Shown one piece after another: positions 1 to 12,500 of a DNA stretch of 64,000 nucleotides; position 1 is the stretch's first letter, and every line of letters starts with the position of its first letter. Under the pieces are notes generated by a model. It had not been told where the DNA came from, did no database searches, and saw only the letters and a program-made list of their open reading frames with translations. Both the position numbers and the translations under genes were made by a program. The DNA comes from Amia ocellicauda (lineage: Eukaryota > Chordata > Actinopteri > Amiiformes > Amiidae): the NCBI RefSeq assembly GCF_036373705.1, contig NC_089854.1:28090225-28154224 (forward strand), read 5' to 3'.

Positions 1-479
1 GAAATAAATAGATATCCCAGCCCGATGAGTGACATAACCCCCCCACAGACAAAAAAGAAAACACTTAATGATGATTATATTAGTTATTAAGCTACTGCTG
101 ACCTTAGTTAAGAGTAAAGCTTGTGGTTGGGGTGGCTGCTGAATTGCCAAGGGATCCTGAACTGTCTATAATATCTATAAAAATATAATTACACCGAATA
201 TACAATTCCCCCATTTCAATGTGAATTCCACCAGGTACAACATGAATAAATACAAATTTCCACCAAGGTACTTAAAAGTCCCGCAATGTGGCCCCCCTGG
301 TTTGATTACTCAGTCGATGCGGGCGGACTCCGCTCGGTGGCTCGGCGTGCGGCTGCTCGTCCTGGCCGGGGAGGAAGAGCCGCTCTGGCTGGTTTCTGTG
401 TGGTGACAGACTACGGAGGAGGGATGGTTCCGTTCAGCTGAAATCAAACAAACAATCATTCATAAATCGGGGCTCCAAA
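1..479 (+). promoter_or_regulatory. WDR45B: 5' flank, CpG-rich promoter and 5' UTR of WDR45B
   Basis: No gene is visible upstream of the WDR45B start codon. Bases 1-290 are AT-rich with no recognisable element. From about 290 to 560 the sequence becomes GC- and CpG-rich, with many CG dinucleotides between 315 and 380, as expected for a CpG-island promoter of a housekeeping gene. The transcription start cannot be placed. The 5' UTR probably begins in this CpG-rich part and runs unspliced to the ATG at 480. Confidence 0.55.
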
Positions 480-546
480 ATGAATCTTTTACCGTCCAAC
501 CCTCACGGGAACGGGCTCTTGTACGCCGGATTTAACCAGGATCACG
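480..546 (+). CDS. WDR45B: WDR45B coding exon 1
   Basis: Codes for residues 1-22 plus one base and ends in phase 1 at the donor gtgagg. It holds the start codon and the first propeller strand. Confidence 0.95.
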
Positions 547-3500
547 GTGAGGACGTAGACTTTGCTTGGTTTCGTACTGCAGTTGCTGTGGCTTTTCGTC
601 AGTGCTGTTTGCTAGTTGCATGCCGGAGTCCTGTACTGCCTTAGGCCCGTAGCCCTGCTTTAATAACGCCGATACACTTATTATAGACTGCGGTTCAGCA
701 TTAACAACACTGTTACAGTAAGGGTTCATGGCTACATGTTGTAGATGGGGCCTTATGTCGTTTTCATCAATTTCAGGTGGTTTTAATGGGAACAGTGATG
801 AGCTGTGGAAGTGGGTACATCAGTGTTTTCAAAGTGAAAGCTGCTGACTAGAGTAAACCCGCTTTTCTCCAGTAACGGCATCATTGTTAGTCGTCGTCGT
901 AGTAGTATTGTTGTTATAAAGATTACACATCCGAAATGACGAGGTCCTGTTATTTAACCATGTCGACGGCTGTAATGGCATCCTCCTCTTGTGACCAAAC
1001 GTGGACCTATATAGATGTGTGTACAAAAAAAATGTAATTCGGTTTTTAATTCTTTGAAAATGAATTGGTTTCAAATACTTCTGCGACTCGAGCTCGTTTT
1101 GAGCGAGGGGGTAATAATACTTACATTAACGGTAATCATCGTGAACACGGGGAAGCAGTTGCGGTAGATCTTTACCTTGCGGTGGAGACGCGGTCAGTTT
1201 CCTCTCCTGTCCTCTGTTGACGTCCATTGATGGTGCTGAGCAGTAAACACGCATCGTACCGCGCCGGGAGCTGCCGTACGGAAAAGTCCAATTATAATCG
1301 TCATCCATTGCAGATGCTGGCTGACTTGACTTGGTTGAAACTCTGCTTGATTGTATGTCGAAAAACAACGAGGACGTTTGTTGTTGACGCTGTTGTACAA
1401 TTGCAATCAATGAATTTGTTTAAATTGTTTTAAATGTCAGTTATGGCTATATGTGTGTGAAGGTGTGTGTTAGAGCAAAATGCTGCATTTATTAAAAGGT
1501 ATTTTCAATTAATTTCAATTGCTTTATTTAACAGTACTGTCTTTTTGCTGATAGTAGTGAAGGATTACAATATAAATCTGCAAACCTCTCAAAATACCAC
1601 ATGGATAGAGTGGTACATTTATCTAATTCCTGATGTGTGTAATTCCCTTCTTGTCATGCCCCCTCAAATTGACCTAGGCTCTGTTCAGGATCAGTGATGC
1701 AATGTCTGGATTTGCTGAAGAATTGTACTTTTTAGAGGCCCCAAAATAATATGTATGCCATTCTGGGCTTTTATCTTTCATTTTAAGAACAGTTGAGGCT
1801 TAAAAATATTTGAAATGCACTACTAATCTACTAAGGCAAAAGGCCCTTATAGTTTTGGAAGAAAGGGCACAGTCTGAACACTTGACTATTTCTGAAAGGC
1901 ATTTGAATGTATAACATTACTGTACAAGGCCTGACCATTCAGCATTGTTCTATGCATATGAGAAAGGCATATTGATTGTTTTTATTACTTTTTATGACCT
2001 ACTATAGATGATCATTTGCAGTTAAGTGTGATTAGATGCCCTGTGTTTTCTTCAACAGAGCTGCCTTTAATACAAAGGCAAGACAACATTTAAGTAATGT
2101 CAAACATCCTACAAAAAGCTAAACAAATTAAAAAAAAAAGTGTGGTGTCTTAATATATTTGAGTTTACACGAAACATGAAGTGACTGGCTCCTTTAAAGT
2201 ATTTATTCGAGTAGCTTTATTTTTATTTTTAAAACCTCTTCAGATAGGGAGAACAGTGCAAAGCATAAATCATTTATTTATAAGAAAAAGCCTCCTAACA
2301 TAATTTGCCAAAGCCTTTATAGAAATGTCCCACAAGGCCAGAAAATTTTAATATTTGCTATAATAAAAAATATATATTCTAAAAATATGTTTTCAGGAAT
2401 TAGCTTATTGTATAGTCTATTGGCTCATATTGCATTCTGTCTGATTTGAGCCAGCTCTGAAGCATGAGTGTTTACTCAGCTGTAAAACCAGCCTGTTTTG
2501 TGTAAACCAGTGTATGTGATTCAAATACAGGCTAGGCCTATATATTGATGGGTCACACTTTTACCCTTTTCTCAATGTACATTTGTTTTTCATCTCTATC
2601 CTTTCTTTACTATTATTATTATTATTATTTATTTGCAGATGCCATAATCCTAGGCAACTTACTATTTTTAATTGATGCTCCCCTTTCATTCTCAGTCCTG
2701 CAAGTCGTATGGGTCTCTTTAAATAGTAACCTGCTTAAAATGTAGGGACAGGATTACATTGGTTCAACACTCAGATATTTTAACTATTTAAGGGGGGTGC
2801 ATTATAACATGGAATAATATTTATGTGCGTTGACAATAAGCACGAGCATCCACTTGAGCCCATTGCAGCTATTCCTCCTTCCTGTAAGTAATCTTAGTTC
2901 CTTACATAAGCCTTCATTTTTTTTGCAAGGCATCTGTTGTATTCTAATCAGCTGTGATATGAGGCAAACTATTCCAATCGGATCACCAATGATTCAAATA
3001 ACTGTCGATTTCACTCTGGCCTGTTCAGCCTGGAGGTTGCCCACAGACACCACATGCTGAAAACATGAGTATTTACTAGACATCATTTGAGTCTTTGAGA
3101 TGTGGTAGTGATGCAACTATGGTGACATTTTGAATCTTCAAGGCAGTAGCTTACTGTGACTTAAAAAGGGGGGGGGGGGTCTTTTTTTTTTCTATAAACC
3201 TAAATTAGGTAGAAATGTTTCTTGGAACTTTGAAGGTGGGCACAAGAGTATAGGATAATATAATTTCTATGATCGTTTAGCCCTCCGCCGAGTTTGGGCA
3301 GAGACAGAGGCCTAGTGTTGAAGCTAAATTGGCCAGCAGGCTGTTGTGAAAAGGATGGAGGAAGGAAGACAGGAAACAGAAAGTTACTGAGTTAGTAGGA
3401 TTTTGGCAAAAAGGGGGAGGCCTGGTTTAGTGTGGAATGTATTATCATCATCATTATTTTCTATCTTTCTTTCCAGTCAGACTGCAAAAAAACAGTTTGC

Positions 3501-6500
3501 TCCCTTTGCAGTATAGAATCAAATCTAATTTAAAAAGGTTTAAAGGAGGATTGGAAAAAGCAAATCTGGAAATTCATTTCAGGGGCCTGTCTTGTCTTTT
3601 CTAAATGGTTTTGGAAGAACATTAATTTACTGCTGAGGTTTAACAGTGACTCCACAGAATTGGTGATGCTCATTTAGTGTGATGGTTCTCCGGGCAGCAT
3701 CATTGTCAGCATAGTGTGACCGCCTGAAGCTTGATGATTGTTTGATTTATGTTTCCATTGTGCAAGCACAGCTTACACTTCAAACTTTTGGAAGAAGAAA
3801 TAGCAAGTGGCACATTTGAAAAACAACTTGGATTTAAGCACTGTAGATAATGTACAAAACATGAGTGGAATATTTTGGTTTGCTACATTACAATTACATT
3901 ATACAGGCTACATGTATCTGCTGTACCTTATCTTGGATGTGTGTGTGTGTGTGTGTTTTTAATGATTTAAGTAAATGAGAGTACTTTTCCAGAGCTTTGC
4001 ACAGTCTGTGTAATGGTGTAAATACTAAGAATGTGATAATAGTGAGTGGGAGTGTTGATACATTTAATACAAGTTTATATTTGATTTTGATATTCTTTTG
4101 TAATAGAAAGGAGCACCGCTTCATACACAACAGAACTATGTGTTGATGTTTGATGTCTTCGTTGTACATTGAAGACCTAGACCTAGTTGTCTACATTGAA
4201 GACCTAAGAATGTGGCAGGGTGATTCTTTCTTACAACCTGGAAAAGGTTGCAGTTATGTCAGCTACTGTCTGCACTTGGAACGGGGGGGGGGGGGGGGGG
4301 TATTATCATCACGCAAAGCTAATTTGATATCCTCCAGACAGTCTTGAGAGCAATCTTGTTTCTAATATTGTACTCCCTGCAGATCCAGCTACTCCAGAAT
4401 GCATTGAGAGGTAGAAAACCATGCTTAAAAGCTTCATCCCAGAATTTCAGATGAGCTACAAAATTGTTTTTGTGTTTTTATTTACAATTTGGGATGAATT
4501 TAAAAAGATACAACAAAATTTAAATATGTGATAGTTACCACATATGGCATTGGAGATAGTAGGATTGTCAGATAAGACAGCTAACTAACACAACTCTTAA
4601 AGTATCTTGTTTAAAGCCCACTTGTTTTCCATTTCAGTTTCCAAACATGTGTACCAGTTCAGCACAGTAAGCAGATCTAGGCCTTTAAATAGTGTAGACT
4701 TAAATTAATAGCAGAGAAGGTTTAACTTCAGTGGAAACTGTTCCCAGTGGTCAGGTAAAACAAAATATTAGTGAGCAGAGACTCAAAGATAAAGCAGTTT
4801 CTTTCATTTTTCCATCAAAAATATTTTTCCCTAATAAATGTCTATTTTTGCGTCAATCTTTTTTTGAAGCATACATGTGAACCTTTTAGGATTATCATTC
4901 ATAGCTTTACAAATTACTAAGACCACCTCTCTAAAAGTTAAAATCATTGAAGGTACAATACGTGTGCAATGAACAGCAGTGCGTGAAGCATGTGACTGGC
5001 GCAAGCTGGCACTGCGAGGCACTGCCTGTGCTGGGGTTGTCTCTCAGTGTTTCCTCCGGGCCCCCTGGTAGCGTAGTTGCAGCTTTTGAAATCTGCTTTA
5101 TACACGGCTTTGTAGGCAGGGTGGAGTTTTGTAGATTCGTGGTTAGGGCCCTGGACTCCTAAACGGAAGGTTGTGGGCTCAGTCCCAAGTCGGGGATTAA
5201 CAATTGTAAATTAGGCCTACTTGATTGAAATAAGCAGGTATAACAAAGGTGCTTTTTTATATGTAATCCACTGAATACGGTACTGCCTTAAAAAATAAAG
5301 TTTCTGCTGAAGTAGTATCCACAGAGACTCCAGACAGCCTTGTTTAATTTATTATAAAGATTTAAAAATAACTGCCACTGACATCACAGCTCTCGTGTTT
5401 ATATGATGGCAGAGACGGGAGAATGTAACTGGGATTAATCCACTTGTGAGGAGAGGGAAGGCCACGGGGAAAGGGAAGAGAAACCGATGTCACAGAACAA
5501 GGCTTTGAGATTTCAGCTAATTAAATTTATGTTGCTCTTTCGATCTAATTCTCCTCAGTTTGTTCTAACAGGCTGGCAGAGGAGACTGTAATTTGATACT
5601 TAAATTGCACCTGACCAAGATTTCTATTAGCACCGTTTCAGCCGTTACGACCTTCTATACCTCAGTAGTTACACACCCGGTATTTTTCAGTATGATCTAC
5701 TATCTTTTTGCCTTTAATTTGCACCTGAGTCAATAATTAAAAATCCATCACTTCCTGCATGGTCTACCCTGACTTAGCTAAACCTCATATTTTTTAATCT
5801 TACATGAAAAAACCTCACTTAAAAATAATTGTACTGGTAGGCTAGAGATTAACACTTAATGAAGCCTGTGTTAGCATACTGTTAGTTGTTTTTTTCTCTC
5901 TTCTGAATAAGAAATGTATCATGTATCAAGGAGTGTGCAAGAAATATAAAACATTTTGCTTGCTAGGAGTACTGTCGTTTCGCACAATAGTCCTAGCAAA
6001 TCATTAAAGCAGGGGCAAGCTTTAATTACAAGGTGTATGAAACAGCACCGGTATGGCCTTGGTAATTATGTGCATTGGATTTTTGGTAGGTGTCTCGGTG
6101 ACTCACAGATAAATGCATCCTTAATTTGAAACGCACGCTGTGAAGTCTTTGACGCCGCGTAGGGTCTTCAAAGGAACAGCCAGCTTTTTTGAACCCCCTC
6201 GTGGCGCTACCAGTGCGAGTCATGCTGTAAATTCACACACAGCTTTTCAACAACTCTTGGAATGACGTTTTCTGGATTAAGGAATCGGGGTTGCAATGTA
6301 GCGCCCACGTTCTGCTTTATGTTTCAGACAAAAAAAAAAAATGTTCTGGTTTCATACAATGACCGGGTTTGTCAGTGCAATGTACAATTACTGGCCTAGA
6401 GAGACTGAGGTAAAGTGAAATGTGGAAGACAGGATGGGACCATCCACCCACTTGCCTCATATAGCGAGAAAGGATGGTAGGCTTCCAATTTGGTGAGAGG

Positions 6501-9500
6501 AGCACTGATTTGGACTACATGGCAAGAACAGTCAAATTAGTCTGATGCAGACACGCCAATTTAATTAGACTTCCAGTAGATGTCCTTTTAACATGATAAA
6601 GCATTTTATTGCTTCCCAATCATGAGGAGAAATGCCATGTTCATTAAGTTCGAACTCCCAGTACTGTCAAAATTCTCATATAACATGTCACACTTACTGA
6701 TTATGGAGTACTTGACAAACCTATAATTAGGCTGTCTGTACAAGATAGGATCATTTGAGTCACTTTGTCCGTGCCAACAGCATGTCCTTTGCAAGTCCTT
6801 CCTTTGCCCATCTTGTGTGTTTAAATGCATTATTTTGAGTTTTTCTAGTTTGATTATAAGCCTGAATCTTGTGTTTTGTAGACACACAGGTTGATCTTTT
6901 AGTTTTCTTCCCCCCCAGTTAATTTACATTAAGAACAGTTAAGTTAGTCTGCCTGGATTTGCAGCACCAATACATTTCCCTGTCTGTTTGATACACATGC
7001 AAAGTGTTCAGAGCCTGAAGGGCACATACCAGAGTGTTGGCACAAACCAGAGAAGATGGGTTTATCTTCTAGAAAACAGAGCCACCCACGATGATCAGAA
7101 AGCGTGTTTAACGGAGAGGGTAATTGTAAGAGATCTACTATATCTTTTTTTATTGTTACCTTAAGGATTTAAACCCTTTATTCCCGTAAGAAAAGTAACA
7201 GGCAGTTACACAGGACTTAACGCAGGCCTATGCTTTAGTTTTTTGTCCATATTTGGCTCGCTTTCCTTCCGTTTATGTGTATTCGTTAAAGTAGAATGTG
7301 AATGGTAACAGCATTTAGACTTTGATGTATCAATGGTAACGTCACCCAAAATGTTCCCTTAAAGAAAGGTAATGGGAGTTACGCTCTGATGTGATGCTGG
7401 GCTGGGCTGGGCTGGGTTTGGTAAGTAGGTCTGGCAAAGCAGTATAGTTGAAAGTGTCCAAACGGCTCATTTCTTGTTTGCAGGGTGCTTCGCATGTGGA
7501 ATGGAAAATGGGTTCAGAGTCTACAACACTGATCCACTAAAAGAAAAAGAAAAACAAGGTAAGGCTGATTTTTGTGCTAAATTTTTTGTGCATCCTCCTA
7601 GCCATCTCAAACAACAGATGCGGTTCAGGTCTTGGTCACAGTTCTGCTGTAGTACAAAAACACAGTATTAAATAAGTGATTGAAATCCATACACCCACAG
7701 TAAGTGCAATGTATTTGCAAATTTTCTTTGCTCGAGGAGTTCCAAATTTGAGTAATCTCTTAAAACAAGGGCTGTAAATGTAATCATTTTCAGCACTTTT
7801 GTTCATTGCACTTTATAAACATATTTTGGAAGTCACAAATGGGTCTGGGGTGATTTAATCGCTGTTTTCATAGTTTTGAGCACCTAAAGAATATGATGTA
7901 AACTAACAAACACAGTCAGGCCTGGAAACAAATCAGTTATATGTGCAGTTTTCTTCCACTCTATCGCATTTAAGTAAAAATAAAATTAAGAAAATTTAAC
8001 ATGTAGACTTTCAGTTTAGTTTTCAGAGATTAATATGTCAGGAAATGTGTGACAGCACACCTACATTACAGTGCTTAGTAATTGGCCCATCATTGCCAGT
8101 TTGCTGTACATCTGCAAAACATTTGTCCTATTAATAAAGACACTTTTTTTACATGCAGGACCACAATGTTGTGACAACAAGACCCAAGGTATTTCCTTCC
8201 TCTATCTTGTGCGATCTGGTCTGGACAGGAAAACCAGAACAGTAACAAGGTTTTTCATTCCCAATGGAAAAGAAATGTGTATGTGTGTGTGTATGACCAA
8301 TGCACACATGATCTTAACTAGCTTTGAATTATCTTTTTCTTCCATTGTTTGGAACAACATGTGGAGGTTGATCTAGAGTCAGAAATTCCAGGGATGGTAA
8401 ATGGAGATGTGCAAAAACAGAGACTTATAGTTTAGGGGACTTCCATGCACTCAGATGCAATGTGTAAAAAAATAAAAATAATAACAATAATAATAGGTAT
8501 ACAGGCTATGCAAGTGTTTTTCATTAATAGCTCCATATGCATTGCACAGGTAACTTATTAACACATTATCTTGTTCTTTACTGGGAGTGGCCTGTGCCAG
8601 TTTATATGCTTTAACAAGTTGGCAGCCCTTCTTTGTTTGTTTTAGCCCCACTCCAAAACCATAATCTGTAACTCAGTGCTAAACAGGTCAGACTTTCTGT
8701 GCTCAAAACTGTTTAGTGATTAAAGATTAGAGCTATAAAAGTATGCACATATAAACCCTGCAAGACCCCCGCTTTCCAGGAAGAGAGTTGCCCAATTCCA
8801 GCTCCAAACTGTTTTTCAACCCTGTTTATTTTCCTGCAAATGCTTCATATAAGCAACTTGTGATAGACTTCCATAGTGCACCTTGTTTGTAATATAGAAT
8901 GTAGCGGATTGTTTTAGCACTGATGTATCGAAAGGCAAGATAAAGATTGTAAGAAAATGCTTCTGTCCTTGTTTTTGTGAAAAGTCTAATTGAACTTGTC
9001 TGTCCGTCCCCTCTGTTGGTTGAGACACTTGTCATAAGGTGTGATTATTGTGTATGTGTGTCGTGAAGGGTTAACAAGTAATCTCCGTTTAGTGTGTCTC
9101 CTTTCTGCAATTAAACTCTTACGTGCTCTTTTGTGTCGTTTCAGAGTTTCTCGAGGGTGGAGTTGGTCACGTGGAGATGCTGTTCAGGTGTAACTACTTA
9201 GCTCTTGTTGGAGGTGGAAAGAAGCCAAAATATCCTCCTAATAAAGGTACACTTACACTACATTAATACACTCAATTCACTATATTTGAATATGCTCGGC
9301 TGGCTTAGAATGATCTGATGTGAATTTGAGGTTTGATCTTTTTTATGTGGTTCTGTGTAGTGTAGAGTCGAGTCTCTTCATATTTAGTATTATCACTTGT
9401 CTCTTAGAAAGACTTGGGTTATGTATAATAACAGATACAACTTATTTTAATGCTTTAATGTTGAAATGTTTGTCTGGCCAATTGTTCTTTATCATAATTG

Positions 9501-12500
9501 TTTTTTACATATATTTTATTCCCTGAATTAAATGTTGTGCATTTCATTATGTAAAAGAGGGCAAAGATTACAAGTTTAGAGCGGACATCTCTGTTCCCTC
9601 CTCAGTGATGATCTGGGACGATCTGAAGAAGAAGACGGTCATAGAAATAGAGTTTTCCACAGAAGTCAAAGCAGTAAAACTTCGGCGAGATCGGTAAATT
9701 CAGTTTGAATCTTCAGAGGGGAGGGTGGGGTGTGGGTAATTGGATAAATGCAGAAAAGCACAAATGTCATTACAACATGAAAGTAATTTTGAACTTCATG
9801 ACAGATCTGTTTTGCAATGGGTATGATAGCACTTATTTTATATTTCCTTTGAACTGTTTTAGCTGATTTAAAGAAAACTGCAAGTCACCTCTGCCAGTGT
9901 TGTCTCAATAACAACTCCAGATCTTTTTGCTGTTGTTATTTAATGAAACTGTAAATAGAAGCAGGTCCTGACATACGCCATTTAACCAGGAACATCTTCT
10001 GTAAACACAGTGTTGCTCTTTTTCCTCCAGTTGGTTTAAAGAGCAAGCGCTGACTTGCACGTACAAACAAATTGACAAGTTTGTCTGACGCAGTTCTAGT
10101 TGCTGCATTTAACATGCTGGAATAATTTACCCAACTGCTGGCAGTCCTGTCTAAACTGAAGATGAGTTTGGAGCCAAAATTACAGACCCTGGGGCTTTTG
10201 TGCTGGTTTATTCCAGTTCTGAACTGGAAAAATAGGCATTAATAGCACATGCCCCAGCAGTTTCAATATAGATTAACTTCAGTCCGTTTTCATTTAATGA
10301 TAACTGAGGTCCTAAAACCATGCATTAGCAGTTATGGAGTGGTCTATATAGATGTAGTTCATATAGACAGTCTCATCAGTGGAAGATTGGGTTTCGAGTA
10401 AACTTCGCTAATACATTAAAAGCCCATTTGGACTCTTCAATTGCTTATACCCGTGGCTTGTTAACAAAGTTTAGGAAATGGGTACTTAAGTAGATTCTGA
10501 GGGGATTTATATGAAGGCTATTCCTTATAGTAGAAAAGATTTCAATGACACAGATTAAATATGAAGGAATTGAAATACTCTGTGGAGCTTTGCAAGGTAA
10601 TGCTAAATGATTCATGTCACTATGTTTTTACTAAATGCTCTGTGACTGGTAGTATTTTAAGTGATTTCGCAGTCTCCCATTCCTGGGAAAAAGCACAGTT
10701 AGTCTTCGGACTCTTGACAGACAGCACTGACTGTCAGTAATGAGTCTTGATGTATCGATCTGGGATGCTCTGGATTGAGAAATGTGACATAATAACTAAT
10801 ATGTATTAGCATCACAGTTAATTCAATCCGGCACCAGAGCTGCTGTATATCCCTATCAGTAGATAGAGGTAAGAAGGATTGTGAAAGCCATGCAGTGACT
10901 AAATCAGCAGCAGCAAACTGCCAATTACAAACAACAGAAGTCACCTGATCACCATCAAGGTTTGTAATTTTAATTTGTTGTCAGGGTTGAGGTTTTGAAA
11001 TATTCCCAAATCAGGTAGTTAAGGAAACCGTAGCCTATGGTAAATCCGCATTTGTTAAACAAGTTCATGTTTTTTTCCCCCTGCTTGTTTTCAGTATTGA
11101 GGTATGAAGTGTTGGTGAATGTGTTTGTGTTTGTTCCAGGATTGTGGTGGTTCTTGATTCCATGATAAAAGTCTTCACCTTTACCCACAACCCTCATCAA
11201 CTGCATGTGTTTGAGACTTGCTACAACCCCAAAGGTCAGTCCATCAGTCACTTTCTGTGCCCTGTATTATTCGATGTGAGCCTACAGCTGTATTTAAAAA
11301 CAAAACCAAGACGACTGGTGAGGGATCGCAGAAAGAAACGCTCATACTCTGAGGAAGAGCAACATAACCTTTTAAACCAAAATTTAACTGATAAAAATAT
11401 TAAATCCTGCTCAATTAGGAAGAACTGTTTCAATGTTATTCTGTAATTGACAAGCATTTTCAAATACAGCTGCGTTCAGATTAAATGTGCTGGGCAGTTT
11501 TTGAAAAAGTTACAAGTTTCCTTGCATGCAGTTTTCCCCTCCTGAAGTGTTGCTTGTAGCCCTGTTGCCTCACAGACCTGAAGAAAGTATCCCAAAATCT
11601 ATAGACCTCTCAGATCCACTAGGCACTAGTGTAAAGGAGACAGAGGAAATGTTTTCTAGTCTTCTGTCTACTTTTTATCACTGTTGAGCACCTCTGAGTG
11701 AAAGCTAATCAATTCAGTATCTGAACTGAGGACAGATTCTCTTGTAGAGGGATCCCCTGTACGTGAAAAGTTGTTTTCCTGGACACGATGAATACTGAAT
11801 ACTCCAGGAACGTGTTTTTTATAGCTGTCAAGATATTTAATCAGGGCTCTACTTTTTTCTATTGTTCTCTCACTTCTTCCCTCGCCCTCTTCCTCGGCAG
11901 GTCTTTGTGTATTATGTCCCAACAGCAATAACTCCCTGTTAGCCTTTCCCGGCACCCACACTGGCCATGTGCAGATAGTGGACCTGGCCAACACAGAGAA
12001 GCCACCAGTGGACATCCCGGCCCACGAAGGAGCGCTAAGCTGCATCGCGCTCAACCTGCAAGGCACGCGGATAGCCACAGCCTCGGAAAAAGTATGCTTC
12101 ACGCCCTGTCAGCATGACAATCCCTTCCCTTTCTTCACCGTTATTTCTGCCACAAAGGCTCAGCACCACAGGGTATATTGATCAACTCAAGCATCCCCGT
12201 TATGTCTGGATTCAGCCAGCATCCTCTCCCAGTCATCGGCTCAGAAATCATATAACACTTATAATAAAACTTTTCATTTTTTGAGCTATAAATTAGGACA
12301 CGTATGTGTGTTATATGCAATGTAAAGAAGTGTAAATGCTGAATTGTTGGTTGAATACACAAACTAGACCCCGGGTTCTTTTTTTTTTTAAGTAACTGGT
12401 TGTAAATTGTAAATCATGCAATGCTACTTGGTTAAAATGTAAATGGAAAGAAAATTACATGTACTAAGACTTTCCCAATTTGTGCCCCAGGGGACTCTGA

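Larger units (their letters stand above)
547..7483 (+). other. WDR45B intron 1
   Basis: A 6.9-kb intron without supported exons. It contains a GT microsatellite near 3940-3956, an 18-G run at 4283-4300, a 28-bp direct repeat near 4164-4206 and a tRNA-derived SINE relic near 5130-5300. A complex, non-repetitive block at about 5390-5640 may be conserved regulatory DNA. A small GGGCT repeat lies near 7399-7420. The CpG-containing stretch from 1080 to 1400 may be the tail of the promoter island. Confidence 0.8.

Noticed and set aside
11668..12102. 144-codon minus-strand frame
   Set aside because: It is antisense to WDR45B exon 6 and its flanks, a shadow of the real coding exon.
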